Source of the DNA: Microbacterium esteraromaticum
Lineage (GTDB): Bacteria > Actinomycetota > Actinomycetes > Actinomycetales > Microbacteriaceae
Reading direction: 5' to 3'
Assembly: GCF_900163815.1 (NCBI RefSeq)
Contig: NZ_FUKO01000019.1
Span: 186,001 to 250,000, forward strand
DNA length: 64,000 bases
Part shown: piece by piece, positions 41,729 to 50,232 of the stretch
Layout: each line of letters begins with the position of its first letter
How positions within the stretch are numbered: position 1 is the stretch's first letter
Notes under the pieces: model-generated
Told to the model about the DNA's origin: nothing
The model's input: the letters and a program-made list of their open reading frames with translations, nothing else
The model's database searches: none
Made by a program: the position numbers and the translations under genes

Positions 41729-41886
41729 CCAGCTTTCCTTCCGGTTGCGAACACCGCACCATTCGGAGCGGTGTCCCGGCCACGATTCCTCACCCGCGCG
41801 ATGCATTCAACCTGGGGACCCTGACTCTGAGGGGTTTCACATGTTCTGGCCGTGCAGCGCTCCTGCGAAGGGTGCCGGGTGGATGC

Positions 41887-42321
41887 TCAGCCAGCAGCCT
41901 TGCGAATGTGCTCGGCAATCTTCTTCTCGGTCTGCGGCGTCAGCGCGAGCAGAGCAAAGGAGGTCACCCAGAGGTCGCCGTCGTCAAGCTGCGCCGCCTC
42001 TTCGAATCCGATCGTCGCGTAGCGGCTGGTGAACTTCGACGCGGCCTTGAAGAAGACGACGATTTTGCCCTCTGCCGTGGCGTAGGCGGGAAAGCCGTAC
42101 CAGGTTTTCGGGACCAGGTGAGGCGCGACCTCCGTGACGATCCGGTCGATTCCCTCGGCGAGCACGCGGTCGTCATCCGGCATCGCGTCGATCGCCTCGC
42201 GCACTGCTTTTTCGCCAGCAGCGCGGCTCTTGCCCGCCTTCTCCTGCGCACGCACCTCTGCGGCACGCTGCTTGACAGCGTCGCGTTCGTCTTTCGACAG
42301 TCCAGCGGTTTTCTCAGCCAT
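41887..42321 (-). CDS. DUF1801-family protein (YdhG-like)
   Basis: 144 residues. A charged helical N-terminus (KDERDAVKQRAAEVRAQEKA) is followed by the DUF1801 core with IVTEVAPHLVPKTWYGFPAY, GKIVVFFKAASKFTSRYATI and LWVTSFALLALTPQTEKKIA. Relatives include the Bacillus frataxin-like Fra/YdhG protein, for which an iron-chaperone role was proposed. Function here is uncertain. Confidence 0.8.
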   Translation of the reverse strand: MAEKTAGLSKDERDAVKQRAAEVRAQEKAGKSRAAGEKAVREAIDAMPDDDRVLAEGIDRIVTEVAPHLVPKTWYGFPAYATAEGKIVVFFKAASKFTSRYATIGFEEAAQLDDGDLWVTSFALLALTPQTEKKIAEHIRKAAG

Positions 42322-42387
42322 GGCGGGCCTTTCATCGGGTGCATTGTGCGGTCATCGCGCAGTGAAAGCCACGCTACGCGTCAGCGG

Positions 42388-42894
42388 TCACTTGCGGGTC
42401 TCGAATCCGGGTGGATCGAGCGATCGGCGCCGCAACATCATCGGGATCGCGATCCAGAGCACCACGATCGCAATCACTCCGCCAGCGCCGGCAACGAGCG
42501 CGGCGGTGCGGCCGATGGCGATATCCATGATCAGCACGGTCACGCCGACCGTCACCGCACCGATCACGACCAGGTTCGCCTGCATCACCCGGTGCGCGAC
42601 TCGCACGAGCAGTGGCTTGCGACGCTGCCTGAACAGCAGACGATGCATGCCCACCGGAGCGAGCGCGAGTATCGTCGCGGTCGCAGCGAGCAGCACGAGC
42701 GTGACATAGAGGCCGCGCTGCAGGTCATCCAGCTTCGGGAACAACGGCTGAAATGCGACGGCCAGCAGGAACCCGGTGAGGATCTGAGTGCCGGTCTGCA
42801 TGACGCGCAGCTCTTGCATGAGTTCGTCCCAGTTGCGATCCGCCCGTTCGTTGCTGGTCTCGTCGCGGCCGCTGTCCGACGTGTCAGTGGTCAT
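42388..42894 (-). CDS. DUF6328 membrane protein
   Basis: 168 residues from the ATG at 42894; TAAAGT (42902-42907, minus) ends seven bases upstream. A polar N-terminus (TTDTSDSGRDETSNERADRN) and the family phrase LRVMQTGTQILTGFLLAVAF precede four membrane segments (about 40-60, 70-92, 110-130, 135-158). DUF6328 is an actinobacterial family of unknown function. Confidence 0.75.
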   Translation of the reverse strand: MTTDTSDSGRDETSNERADRNWDELMQELRVMQTGTQILTGFLLAVAFQPLFPKLDDLQRGLYVTLVLLAATATILALAPVGMHRLLFRQRRKPLLVRVAHRVMQANLVVIGAVTVGVTVLIMDIAIGRTAALVAGAGGVIAIVVLWIAIPMMLRRRSLDPPGFETRK

Positions 42895-42968
42895 GCGCGG
42901 GACTTTACACCGTGCCGCCGCCGATGCCGGCCGGAGCCGGGTCGCGCGTGGACGCGTAGCATCGAGGG

Positions 42969-43127
42969 ATGAACGATTCGCAGAAGTCGCACGGCACGGA
43001 ACCGCTCGCGGCGTTCCCCGGGCTTCAGATCCTCGGTGAGGAAAGCGACGCCGGGGCGTGCACCGACGGAATCTGCACACTGCCCGGTTCTTCGGCTCAC
43101 GCTCCGGCGGTAGAGAAGACCGACTGA
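42969..43127 (+). CDS. 52-residue microprotein with CxDGxC motif
   Basis: The ATG at 42969 opens a frame of 52 codons ending in TGA at 43125. TAGCAT (42957-42962) lies six bases before the ATG, the same spacing as other genes here, and GAGGG fills the gap. The sequence includes SQKSHGTEPLAAFPGLQILG and CTDGICTLP, a cysteine pair that could bind metal or react with thiols. It is convergent with the MFS exporter, whose stop lies five bases away. No family is known to me. Confidence 0.5.
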   Translation: MNDSQKSHGTEPLAAFPGLQILGEESDAGACTDGICTLPGSSAHAPAVEKTD

Positions 43128-43132
43128 ACCGC

Positions 43133-44605
43133 TCAGTGCGCGGCGTGTGCCGGCGCTTCGTCGTCGGTGTCCTCCGGCTTGCGGATGAGGAAGGCGCCGA
43201 CGATCGTGACGGTCGCGATGATCGCTCCGATGGTGAGTGACACACGCGTCGCCGAAGCGACTGCTGCCGGGACCTCGGTGCCGCCGCCTGCCGCGGATAC
43301 CGTGGTGAAGACTGCCATCATGACGGCGATGCCGGCCGCTCCCGCAACCTGCTGGATCGTGCCGATGACCGCGCTGCCGTAAGAGTAGAACTTCGGCTTC
43401 AGCGATGCCAGCGCCGCAGTGAACAGTGGAGTGAACGACAGCGCGAGACCGACCGACAGGAACGTCTGCGCGACCAGCACCAGCCACACCGAGCTGTCGA
43501 CGGTGAGCGTCGTGAACATCCAGAGCATCGATGCTGCCAGGATCGATCCGGGAACGAGAAGGATTCGAGTGCCGCGGTTGTCGTAGATTCGACCGATCAC
43601 GGGACCCAGAAGCCCCATCGCGAGGGCGCCCGGGAGTACGACCAGCCCAGCATCCGCCGCCTTGAGCTCAAGCCCATCCTGCAGGAACAGCGGGATGATC
43701 GTGATGCTGCCGAAGAACGCGAGTGACAGCAGGAACATCTGGGCCATCGCGAGCGAGAAGTCCTTCGAGAGGAAGATGCGCAGATCCAGCAGCGCATCAT
43801 CCTCGCGCTGCAGCACGAGCTGTCTCCAGACGAACAGCGCGAGAGCGACGACGCCGACGACGAGCGCGATCGTCAACGGAACGGCGCTCGCGCCGCTGCC
43901 GAGACTGCCGATCTGGCTGAGTCCGTAGACGAGACCGCCGAAGCCGAATGCCGACAGAATGATCGAGAGCACATCGAGGGGAGCTTGCATGGTCTCGCCG
44001 ACGTTGGTCAGAAAACGCCAGCCGATGAGCATGGCGACGAGTGCGATCGGCAGGACGACGACGAAGATCGCACGCCAGCCGAAGTGATCGAGCAGGAAGC
44101 CCGACATCGTCGGACCGAGCGCCGGGGCCAGCGAGATCACGACGCTGACGCGACCCATCATGCGGCCGCGGGAAGCCGCCGGCACGAGGTTCATGATCGT
44201 CGTCATCAGCAGCGGCATCATGATCGCCGTGCCGGATGCCTGCACGACCCGTGCGACCAGCAGCATCGGGAACCCGATCGAGGCAATGGCGAGCAGGGTG
44301 CCGGCAGAGAACAGTGAAAGAGCGGTGAGGAACATCTGCCGCGTGGTGAAGCGGCGCAGCAGGAAACCGGTCGTCGGAATGACCACGGCCATCGTGAGCA
44401 TGAACGCGCTGGTGACCCACTGCGCGGCGAGCGGCGTGATCTGCAGATCGGAGATGAGATGCGGGATCGCCATGCCCATGGTCGTCTCGTTGAGGATGGC
44501 GACGAAGGCGGCGATCAGCAGCACCCAGATGACCGCCATGTCCTTGCGGGGGATGGCACCCGAGCTCTTGGATATTGCGGTGGACCCGGTGTGAACGGCA
44601 GACAT
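43133..44605 (-). CDS. MFS multidrug exporter, DHA2 (EmrB/QacA) type
   Basis: 490 residues with fourteen predicted membrane spans. N-terminal motif D-like AILNETTMGMAIPHLISDLQ, the motif A region GFLLRRFTTRQMFL, and the drug-exporter motif C region VVISLAPALGPTMSGFLLDH are present. The last residues are acidic and histidine-ending (DTDDEAPAHAAH). The start has GAGGAGACCC. Substrates are likely to be toxic organic compounds. No regulator gene is adjacent; a 190-bp space separates it from the divergent ABC exporter. Confidence 0.9.
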   Translation of the reverse strand: MSAVHTGSTAISKSSGAIPRKDMAVIWVLLIAAFVAILNETTMGMAIPHLISDLQITPLAAQWVTSAFMLTMAVVIPTTGFLLRRFTTRQMFLTALSLFSAGTLLAIASIGFPMLLVARVVQASGTAIMMPLLMTTIMNLVPAASRGRMMGRVSVVISLAPALGPTMSGFLLDHFGWRAIFVVVLPIALVAMLIGWRFLTNVGETMQAPLDVLSIILSAFGFGGLVYGLSQIGSLGSGASAVPLTIALVVGVVALALFVWRQLVLQREDDALLDLRIFLSKDFSLAMAQMFLLSLAFFGSITIIPLFLQDGLELKAADAGLVVLPGALAMGLLGPVIGRIYDNRGTRILLVPGSILAASMLWMFTTLTVDSSVWLVLVAQTFLSVGLALSFTPLFTAALASLKPKFYSYGSAVIGTIQQVAGAAGIAVMMAVFTTVSAAGGGTEVPAAVASATRVSLTIGAIIATVTIVGAFLIRKPEDTDDEAPAHAAH

Positions 44606-44801
44606 GGGTCTCCTCGAAGAAACTGCGTTGTGAGAACGGGGCGCCGACGGCGGTCGGGTTGCCTACATGACCTGCGACAGGCAGAACGGCCAGCCTCCCA
44701 GCTTAACCCCGTTGCAGTCGCTCGTATTCCCGTTCGCACACGAATTCTTTCGCCGCATCCCGCGCGCTGCGACGACGGTCACCGCGCACTAGCCTGTGGG
44801 A

Positions 44802-46697
44802 ATGAGCATGGGTGGCCCGCGCGGCGGGGGAGTCCCGGGATTCCGCGGTGTCGACGAGCGCGCGCAGCGGCAGCGCAACGCTGAAGCGCCGAAGATCGCG
44901 GGCCTCGGGAAGCGAGTGGTCTCGCTGTTCACCCCGTACCGGGTGCGCTTGAGCATCACCGCGCTGCTGGTCGTCGTCGGGGCAGGTGTCGCTGTGATCC
45001 CGCCGTTGCTGGTGCAGAGGGTGTTCGATGATGCGCTGTTCCCGGCTGGTTCCGCGAGCCCGGAGATGCCTTTGCTCATCCTGCTCGTGAGCATTATGGT
45101 CGGGCTCTTCCTGCTGTCGGCGGTCTTGGGCGTGGCGCAGACCTGGCTCACGTCGACGGTCGGCAACGAGGTCACCGGTGATCTGCGGGTGCGGCTGTTC
45201 GACCACCTGCAGTCGATGGAACTGGGCTTCTTCACGCGGACCAAGACGGGTGTCATCCAATCGCGCCTGCAGAACGACGTCGGGGGTGTAGCGGGAGTGC
45301 TGACCAACACGGTCACCAGCATCCTCGGCAATACCGTCACCGTGATCGCCTCGCTGGTGGCGATGATCCTCATCGATTGGCGACTCACGCTCATCGCCAT
45401 CGCGCTCATGCCGTTTCTCGTCGTCGTGCAGCGCCGCGTCGGCCAGGTGCGTGCGCGCATCGCCGCCGAGACGCAGGAGTCGCTTTCCGAGCTCACGAGC
45501 ATCACGCAGGAGACGTTGAGCGTCTCCGGCATCCTGCTGTCGAAATCGTTCAACCGCCAGCGCGCGGAGTCTGTGCGGTACCGGAGCGAGAACGGCAACC
45601 AGGTGCGGTTGCAGATCAAGCGCGCCATGAGCGGCCAGGGGTTCTTCGCCGTCGTGCAGGTGCTGATGTCGAGCGTGCCCGCGGTCATCTACCTGGTCGC
45701 CGGATTCTTTCTCAGCGGCGGTGCTCCCGACATCACAGCGGGCGCCATCGTCGCCTTCACCACCGTGCAAGCCCGTCTGCTCATGCCGCTCATGGGGCTC
45801 ATGCGCGTGGCGCTGGACGTGCAGACATCCGCGGCGCTGTTCGCGCGCATCTTCGAGTACCTCGACATGGTTCCGCAGATCAGCGATGCGCCCGATGCGA
45901 TCGATGCGTCGGACGCCCCAGGCCCTCGTGGCCGGATCGAGTTCGAGAACGTCGTCTTCCGATACCCGGATGCCGGACCCGATGCGCGACCCACCCTTGA
46001 CGGCATCTCTTTCACGGCAGACCCCGGGAGCCACGTCGCGTTCGTCGGGCCGTCGGGGGCAGGCAAGACGACAGTGCTGTATCTCGCCCCGCGGTTCTAC
46101 GAGGCGGTCGCCGGGGTGGTGCGCTTCGCCGGCGAAGACGTGAAGAAGCTGCGACACGAGTCGATCATCGACGAGATCGGCATCGTGTCGCAGGAGACCT
46201 ATCTCTTCCACGCGACCATCGGCGAGAATCTGCGCTACGCGAAACCGGATGCCACGGACGAAGAGCTCGAGCGCGCGTGCCGCGCCGCGAACATCCACCA
46301 CGTCATCGCTGGTTTCGAGCACGGCTACGACACCGTGGTGGGGGAGCGCGGCTACCGGCTCTCGGGCGGCGAGAAGCAGCGCATCGCGATCGCCCGGGTG
46401 CTGTTGAAGGACCCACCTGTGCTGCTGCTCGATGAGGCGACCTCGGCACTGGACACGGTCTCGGAGCGGGTGCTGCAGGAGGCCCTGGATGCTGCTTCGA
46501 GGGGCCGCACGACTCTGACGATCGCGCACCGCCTGTCGACGATCGCGTCGGCCGACGTGATTCATGTCATCGAGCACGGACGCATCGTGGAGTCCGGGGC
46601 GCATGCCGAGCTGATCGCGAGAAACGGCCTCTATGCAGAACTCGCGGCGCAGCAGATCGCCGCATCACGCATCGGCGTCGACGCCTCTGATCTCTGA
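44802..46697 (+). CDS. ABC exporter half-transporter (membrane domain fused to ATPase)
   Basis: 631 residues from the ATG at 44802, six bases after TAGCCT (44790-44795). A Gly-rich N-terminus (SMGGPRGGGVPGFRGVDERA) is followed by a six-helix membrane domain (about 45-340) and a nucleotide-binding domain (about 365-610) with Walker A GPSGAGKTT, Q-loop VSQETYLFHATI, signature RLSGGEKQRIAIARVLL, Walker B VLLLDEATSALD and the switch AHRLST. It would work as a homodimer; lipid or drug export is typical of the MsbA/LmrA group. Confidence 0.9.
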   Translation: MSMGGPRGGGVPGFRGVDERAQRQRNAEAPKIAGLGKRVVSLFTPYRVRLSITALLVVVGAGVAVIPPLLVQRVFDDALFPAGSASPEMPLLILLVSIMVGLFLLSAVLGVAQTWLTSTVGNEVTGDLRVRLFDHLQSMELGFFTRTKTGVIQSRLQNDVGGVAGVLTNTVTSILGNTVTVIASLVAMILIDWRLTLIAIALMPFLVVVQRRVGQVRARIAAETQESLSELTSITQETLSVSGILLSKSFNRQRAESVRYRSENGNQVRLQIKRAMSGQGFFAVVQVLMSSVPAVIYLVAGFFLSGGAPDITAGAIVAFTTVQARLLMPLMGLMRVALDVQTSAALFARIFEYLDMVPQISDAPDAIDASDAPGPRGRIEFENVVFRYPDAGPDARPTLDGISFTADPGSHVAFVGPSGAGKTTVLYLAPRFYEAVAGVVRFAGEDVKKLRHESIIDEIGIVSQETYLFHATIGENLRYAKPDATDEELERACRAANIHHVIAGFEHGYDTVVGERGYRLSGGEKQRIAIARVLLKDPPVLLLDEATSALDTVSERVLQEALDAASRGRTTLTIAHRLSTIASADVIHVIEHGRIVESGAHAELIARNGLYAELAAQQIAASRIGVDASDL

Positions 46698-46710
46698 TTC
46701 ATGCAGGTTC

Positions 46711-47868
46711 TCAGGCGACCGCCGTGACGGAGGCGGCGACAAGGGATGCCAGCTGCGCGGGCGACTCCGCAGGCAGCGGCGTGCGTCCGAACGTGAAGCG
46801 CACAGCTGTCTGCGCGGTGGCGGCGGGAACACCCAGGGCCAGCAGCACGGGGGACGGTTCATCGCTGCCGGCCGCGCACGCGGAGCCGCTCGATGAGATG
46901 ACACCACGGCGTTCGAGCTCGAGCAGCACTGCTTCGCCGCTGACGGCTGCGAAAGTGAAGCTGGCGAGGTTCGGCAGCCGATGGTCGGGAGAGCCGGTCA
47001 GCGCAGCACCGGGGACAGTCGCGAGCACAGTGCCGATGAACTCCTGCGTCGCGGCGGCGATGGCATCCGCATACTGTTGACGCTCCGCCTCGGCGAGGTC
47101 CAGCGCGGTCGCCAGCGCTACTGCCCCTGCGACGTTCTCGGTGCCGCTGCGGCGACCGCGCTCCTGCCCGCCGCCGTGCAGCAGCGGCTCCACCGGCACG
47201 CGTGAACGCACGCCGAGTGCGCCGATGCCCTTGGGGGTGCCGAGCTTGTGGCCGGCGATCGAGATCGCATCGGCCCCGAGCTCGCGCAGGTCGAGCCAAC
47301 CCGCCGACTGGACCGCATCCACATGCACCGGTACGCGGTGCGCGCGTGCGGCGGCGATGAGCGCCGCGGCATCCTGCACGGTGCCCACCTCGTTGTTCGC
47401 GTGGCTGAAGCTCACCAGCGCGGGGGAGGAGCTCGCGGTATCCCTGCGCTCCAGGGCCGCGACCAGATCGCCAGCGGCGACCACTCCGCACGCGTCCACC
47501 GGCAGCTTCGTGACGTGCACTCCATGCAGGCGGCGCAGGTAGTCCACGGATTCCAGGATCGACTCGTGCTCGATCGGCGTGGTGATCACGTGACGGCGTG
47601 CGCTGTCGACCTGGAGTGCTCCGAGCATGATGCCCTTCACGGCGAGATTGTTCGACTCGGTGCCGCCGGAGGTGAAGATCACGTCGCCCGCGCGCATGCC
47701 CAGCGAGGCGGCGACGCGGGTGCGTGCCCATTCCAACGCCTCGGCGGCAGCTTCGCCGACCGTGTGATGGCTGGAGGGATTGCCGTACACGCCGGTGAGA
47801 TAGGGCTGCATCGCCGCGAGCACCTCCGGGCGCACCGGAGACGTGGCAGCGTGGTCGAGATAGAGCAC
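46711..47868 (-). CDS. Cysteine desulfurase of the NAD operon (NadS-type)
   Basis: 385 residues, GTG start one base after the nadC stop. PLP lysine K208 in SIAGHKLGTPKG; catalytic cysteine C331 in SSGSACAAGSDEPSPVL. The N-terminal YLDHAATSPVRPEVLAAM and FTSGGTESNNLAVKG are the NifS/IscS signature. Lying last in nadA-nadB-nadC, it most likely supplies sulfur for the [4Fe-4S] cluster of quinolinate synthase NadA, as NadS does in other bacteria. A housekeeping role is less likely because there is no iscU or suf gene nearby. Confidence 0.85.
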   Translation of the reverse strand: MLYLDHAATSPVRPEVLAAMQPYLTGVYGNPSSHHTVGEAAAEALEWARTRVAASLGMRAGDVIFTSGGTESNNLAVKGIMLGALQVDSARRHVITTPIEHESILESVDYLRRLHGVHVTKLPVDACGVVAAGDLVAALERRDTASSSPALVSFSHANNEVGTVQDAAALIAAARAHRVPVHVDAVQSAGWLDLRELGADAISIAGHKLGTPKGIGALGVRSRVPVEPLLHGGGQERGRRSGTENVAGAVALATALDLAEAERQQYADAIAAATQEFIGTVLATVPGAALTGSPDHRLPNLASFTFAAVSGEAVLLELERRGVISSSGSACAAGSDEPSPVLLALGVPAATAQTAVRFTFGRTPLPAESPAQLASLVAASVTAVA

Positions 47869-47869
47869 G

Positions 47870-48721
47870 TCAGCGGATCCGCAGGTCGAGGCCCAGATCC
47901 AGTGCGCGGGCGGAATGCGTGAGCGCGCCGACCGAGATGACCTGCACGCCAGTCTCGGCGATCGCGCGCACAGTGTCGAGGTTCACTCCACCCGAAGCTT
48001 CGGCCGTTGCACGACCGGCGATGAGTCCCACGCCCTCGCGCAGCTGCTCGGGTGAGAAGTTGTCGAGCAGCACCGTGTCGGCGCCGCCGTCGAGCACAGC
48101 TGCGATCTGGTCGAGCCGGTCGACCTCGACGATCACGTGCGTCGTATGCGGAAGCCGGCTGAGAGCGTCTCGAAGGGCGACGGCCAAGTCCTGCCCGCTT
48201 TGACGAAGCACGGCAAGGTGATTGTCCTTGGCCATCACGGCATCCGACAGCGACCGCCGATGGTTGCTTCCGCCGCCCGACACGACGGCATGCCGCTCGA
48301 ACTCCCGCAGCCCCGGTGTCGTCTTGCGGGTATCGGCGATGCGCACGTCCGTGCCGGCGACCGCATCGACGTAGGCCGCGGTGAGGGTCGCGATCCCGGT
48401 CATGCGCTGGGTGAAGTTCAGCGCGACGCGCTCGGCGGTGAGGATGCTGCGCGCATTGCCGACCACCGAGGCCAGCACGTCGCCCGTGCTGAACCGGTCG
48501 CCGTCGGCGAAATGCAGGTCGACCCGCACGGCGGGATCGGTGAGCGCGAAGGCGCCGGCGAAGACATCACCACCGCTGAAGACGCCGTTCTCGCGCGCGA
48601 CGAGATCGGCGGTGGCCTCAGCATCCGCTGGCAGCAGTGCGGTGCTGGTGATATCACCCCACGGTGCGTCTTCCTCGAGGGCGGCGGCGACAGCGCGGTG
48701 CAGTGTGGCGGGTGTGATCAT
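47870..48721 (-). CDS. nadC: Nicotinate-nucleotide diphosphorylase (quinolinate phosphoribosyltransferase)
   Basis: 283 residues from the ATG at 48721, which overlaps the nadB stop (ATGA). It converts quinolinate and PRPP to nicotinate mononucleotide. Motifs: EDAPWGDITSTALL (about 17-30), ALNFTQRMTGIATLT near 102, DTRKTTPGLREFERHAVVSG near 132 with the substrate-binding R/K residues, and the phosphate loop EASGGVNLDTVRAIAETGVQ near 237. A longer in-frame reading into nadB is rejected. Confidence 0.94.
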   Translation of the reverse strand: MITPATLHRAVAAALEEDAPWGDITSTALLPADAEATADLVARENGVFSGGDVFAGAFALTDPAVRVDLHFADGDRFSTGDVLASVVGNARSILTAERVALNFTQRMTGIATLTAAYVDAVAGTDVRIADTRKTTPGLREFERHAVVSGGGSNHRRSLSDAVMAKDNHLAVLRQSGQDLAVALRDALSRLPHTTHVIVEVDRLDQIAAVLDGGADTVLLDNFSPEQLREGVGLIAGRATAEASGGVNLDTVRAIAETGVQVISVGALTHSARALDLGLDLRIR

Positions 48722-50232
48722 GAGACTCCGATCAGGGCGGGCGAGTCGGCGGTCGCGCGAAAATGCGCACCGAGTGAGTCGGTGCGGCGCAGAGCAGCGG
48801 ATGCCATGGCATGCGCGACCGCAAGCAGATTGGCGTCTTCTTGAGCGGTGACGGGGTCGGCAGCCGAGTGCGACGATCCCTGCCACTCTTCCAACGTCGC
48901 GACTGCCTCTTCGAGCCCCGCGGTTTCGCGACGCAGCCCCACCCGCTCCCACATCAGCTGCTGCAGCGCTCGCCGCGAAAACGGCGGCACGTCCACGTTC
49001 CGGTCGCAATTCGTCCCGCATCCCGACGCGTCGGGCGGGACGGATCGCGACCGGAACGGCGAGGCAGTGGCCACTGCGAGCGATTCAGCCGCGCCGGCAC
49101 CGAAGACAGCACCCTCCAGCAGCGAGTTCGAGGCGAGGCGATTGGCGCCGTGCACCCCGGTGCGGGCAGTCTCGCCGACGGCCCACAGGCCCGGCAGCGA
49201 GGTGCGGCCATCGATGTCAGTGACCACCCCGCCCATCAGGTAGTGCGCGGCGGGCGTGATCGGCACCGGCACGTGGGACCAATCGATTCCGCGGCGACGC
49301 AGCTCGGCGTCAATGGTCGGAAACCGCTGCGCCAGAGCCGAGCCGCCCAGAGCGGTCGCATCCAGCAGCACCGGCATTCCGTGCTCCTGCGCGCGCTGTG
49401 CGACAGCGCGGGCGACGACGTCACGCGGTGCGAGTTCGGCATCCGGATGCTCATCGAGCATGAACCGCCGACCGTCGGCATCCACCAGCACGGCGCCCGC
49501 ACCGCGTACTGCCTCGGAGATCAGGAACGGTTCGTCTCCGGCCAGCACCGTCGGGTGGAACTGCACGAATTCCAGATCGTCGACGAGCGCGCCGGCGCGC
49601 AGCGCCATCGCGATGCCATCGCCGGTGATCTCTGCGGGATTCGTCGTATGCGAGAACAGCTGCCCGGCGCCGCCAGTGGCGAGCACGACGGCATCCGCGC
49701 GATGTTCGGTACCGTCCAGCGAGCGGATGCCGCACACCCGACCGTTCTCGATGATCAGATCGGTCGCGAACGCGCCTTCTCGCACGCGCGCCGTCGTGGC
49801 GCGCAACCGGGTGATCAGCGCCTGCGAGATAGCCGCCCCGGTGGCATCGCCGCCGGCGTGCGCGATGCGCGGCAGACTGTGCGCCGCCTCGAGACCGAGG
49901 GCGAGTGCGCCGTCATGCGTGCGGTCGAAAGGCGTACCGCTGTCGACGAGCGCTGCGATTGCGGCAGTGGCTCCGTCTACGAGCGCTGCGATCGCCCTGG
50001 CATCGCCATGGCCGTTGCCGGCATGCATCGTGTCGAGTGCGTGCAGTGCGGCCGAGTCGCCCGGTCCGTACGCCCCGGCGATTCCGCCCTGCGCGTGCGC
50101 CGTGCAGCCATCGCCCAGCACGCCTTTGACGAGCACCTCGACGTCGTGCCCGATCGCGTGTGCGCGCATCGCCGTGACGAGTCCGGCGATGCCGGCTCCG
50201 CCGACGAGGACCTTCATCGGGGCCGGGTTCAT
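48718..50232 (-). CDS. nadB: L-aspartate oxidase
   Basis: 504 residues from the ATG at 50232, which overlaps the nadA stop; ATG at 50217 is an alternative. FAD-dependent oxidation of aspartate to iminoaspartate. The dinucleotide motif VLVGGAGIAGLVTAMRA, DGCTAHAQGGIAGAYGPGDS near residue 45, the active-site stretch LEFVQFHPTVL near 220, HYLMGGVVTDIDGRTSLPGL-WAVGE near 340 and NRLASNSLLEG are all present. The C-terminal helical domain is shorter than in E. coli, as usual in actinobacteria. Confidence 0.93.
   Translation of the reverse strand: MNPAPMKVLVGGAGIAGLVTAMRAHAIGHDVEVLVKGVLGDGCTAHAQGGIAGAYGPGDSAALHALDTMHAGNGHGDARAIAALVDGATAAIAALVDSGTPFDRTHDGALALGLEAAHSLPRIAHAGGDATGAAISQALITRLRATTARVREGAFATDLIIENGRVCGIRSLDGTEHRADAVVLATGGAGQLFSHTTNPAEITGDGIAMALRAGALVDDLEFVQFHPTVLAGDEPFLISEAVRGAGAVLVDADGRRFMLDEHPDAELAPRDVVARAVAQRAQEHGMPVLLDATALGGSALAQRFPTIDAELRRRGIDWSHVPVPITPAAHYLMGGVVTDIDGRTSLPGLWAVGETARTGVHGANRLASNSLLEGAVFGAGAAESLAVATASPFRSRSVPPDASGCGTNCDRNVDVPPFSRRALQQLMWERVGLRRETAGLEEAVATLEEWQGSSHSAADPVTAQEDANLLAVAHAMASAALRRTDSLGAHFRATADSPALIGVS

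Noticed and set aside
44703..46604. A 633-residue minus-strand frame opposite the ABC exporter
   Set aside because: His/Arg/Asp-rich shadow of the ABC gene; all ABC motifs are on the plus strand.
48722..49021. Extended nadC reading from 49021
   Set aside because: It would run through the end of nadB; the ATG at 48721 overlaps the nadB stop and starts the normal NadC domain.
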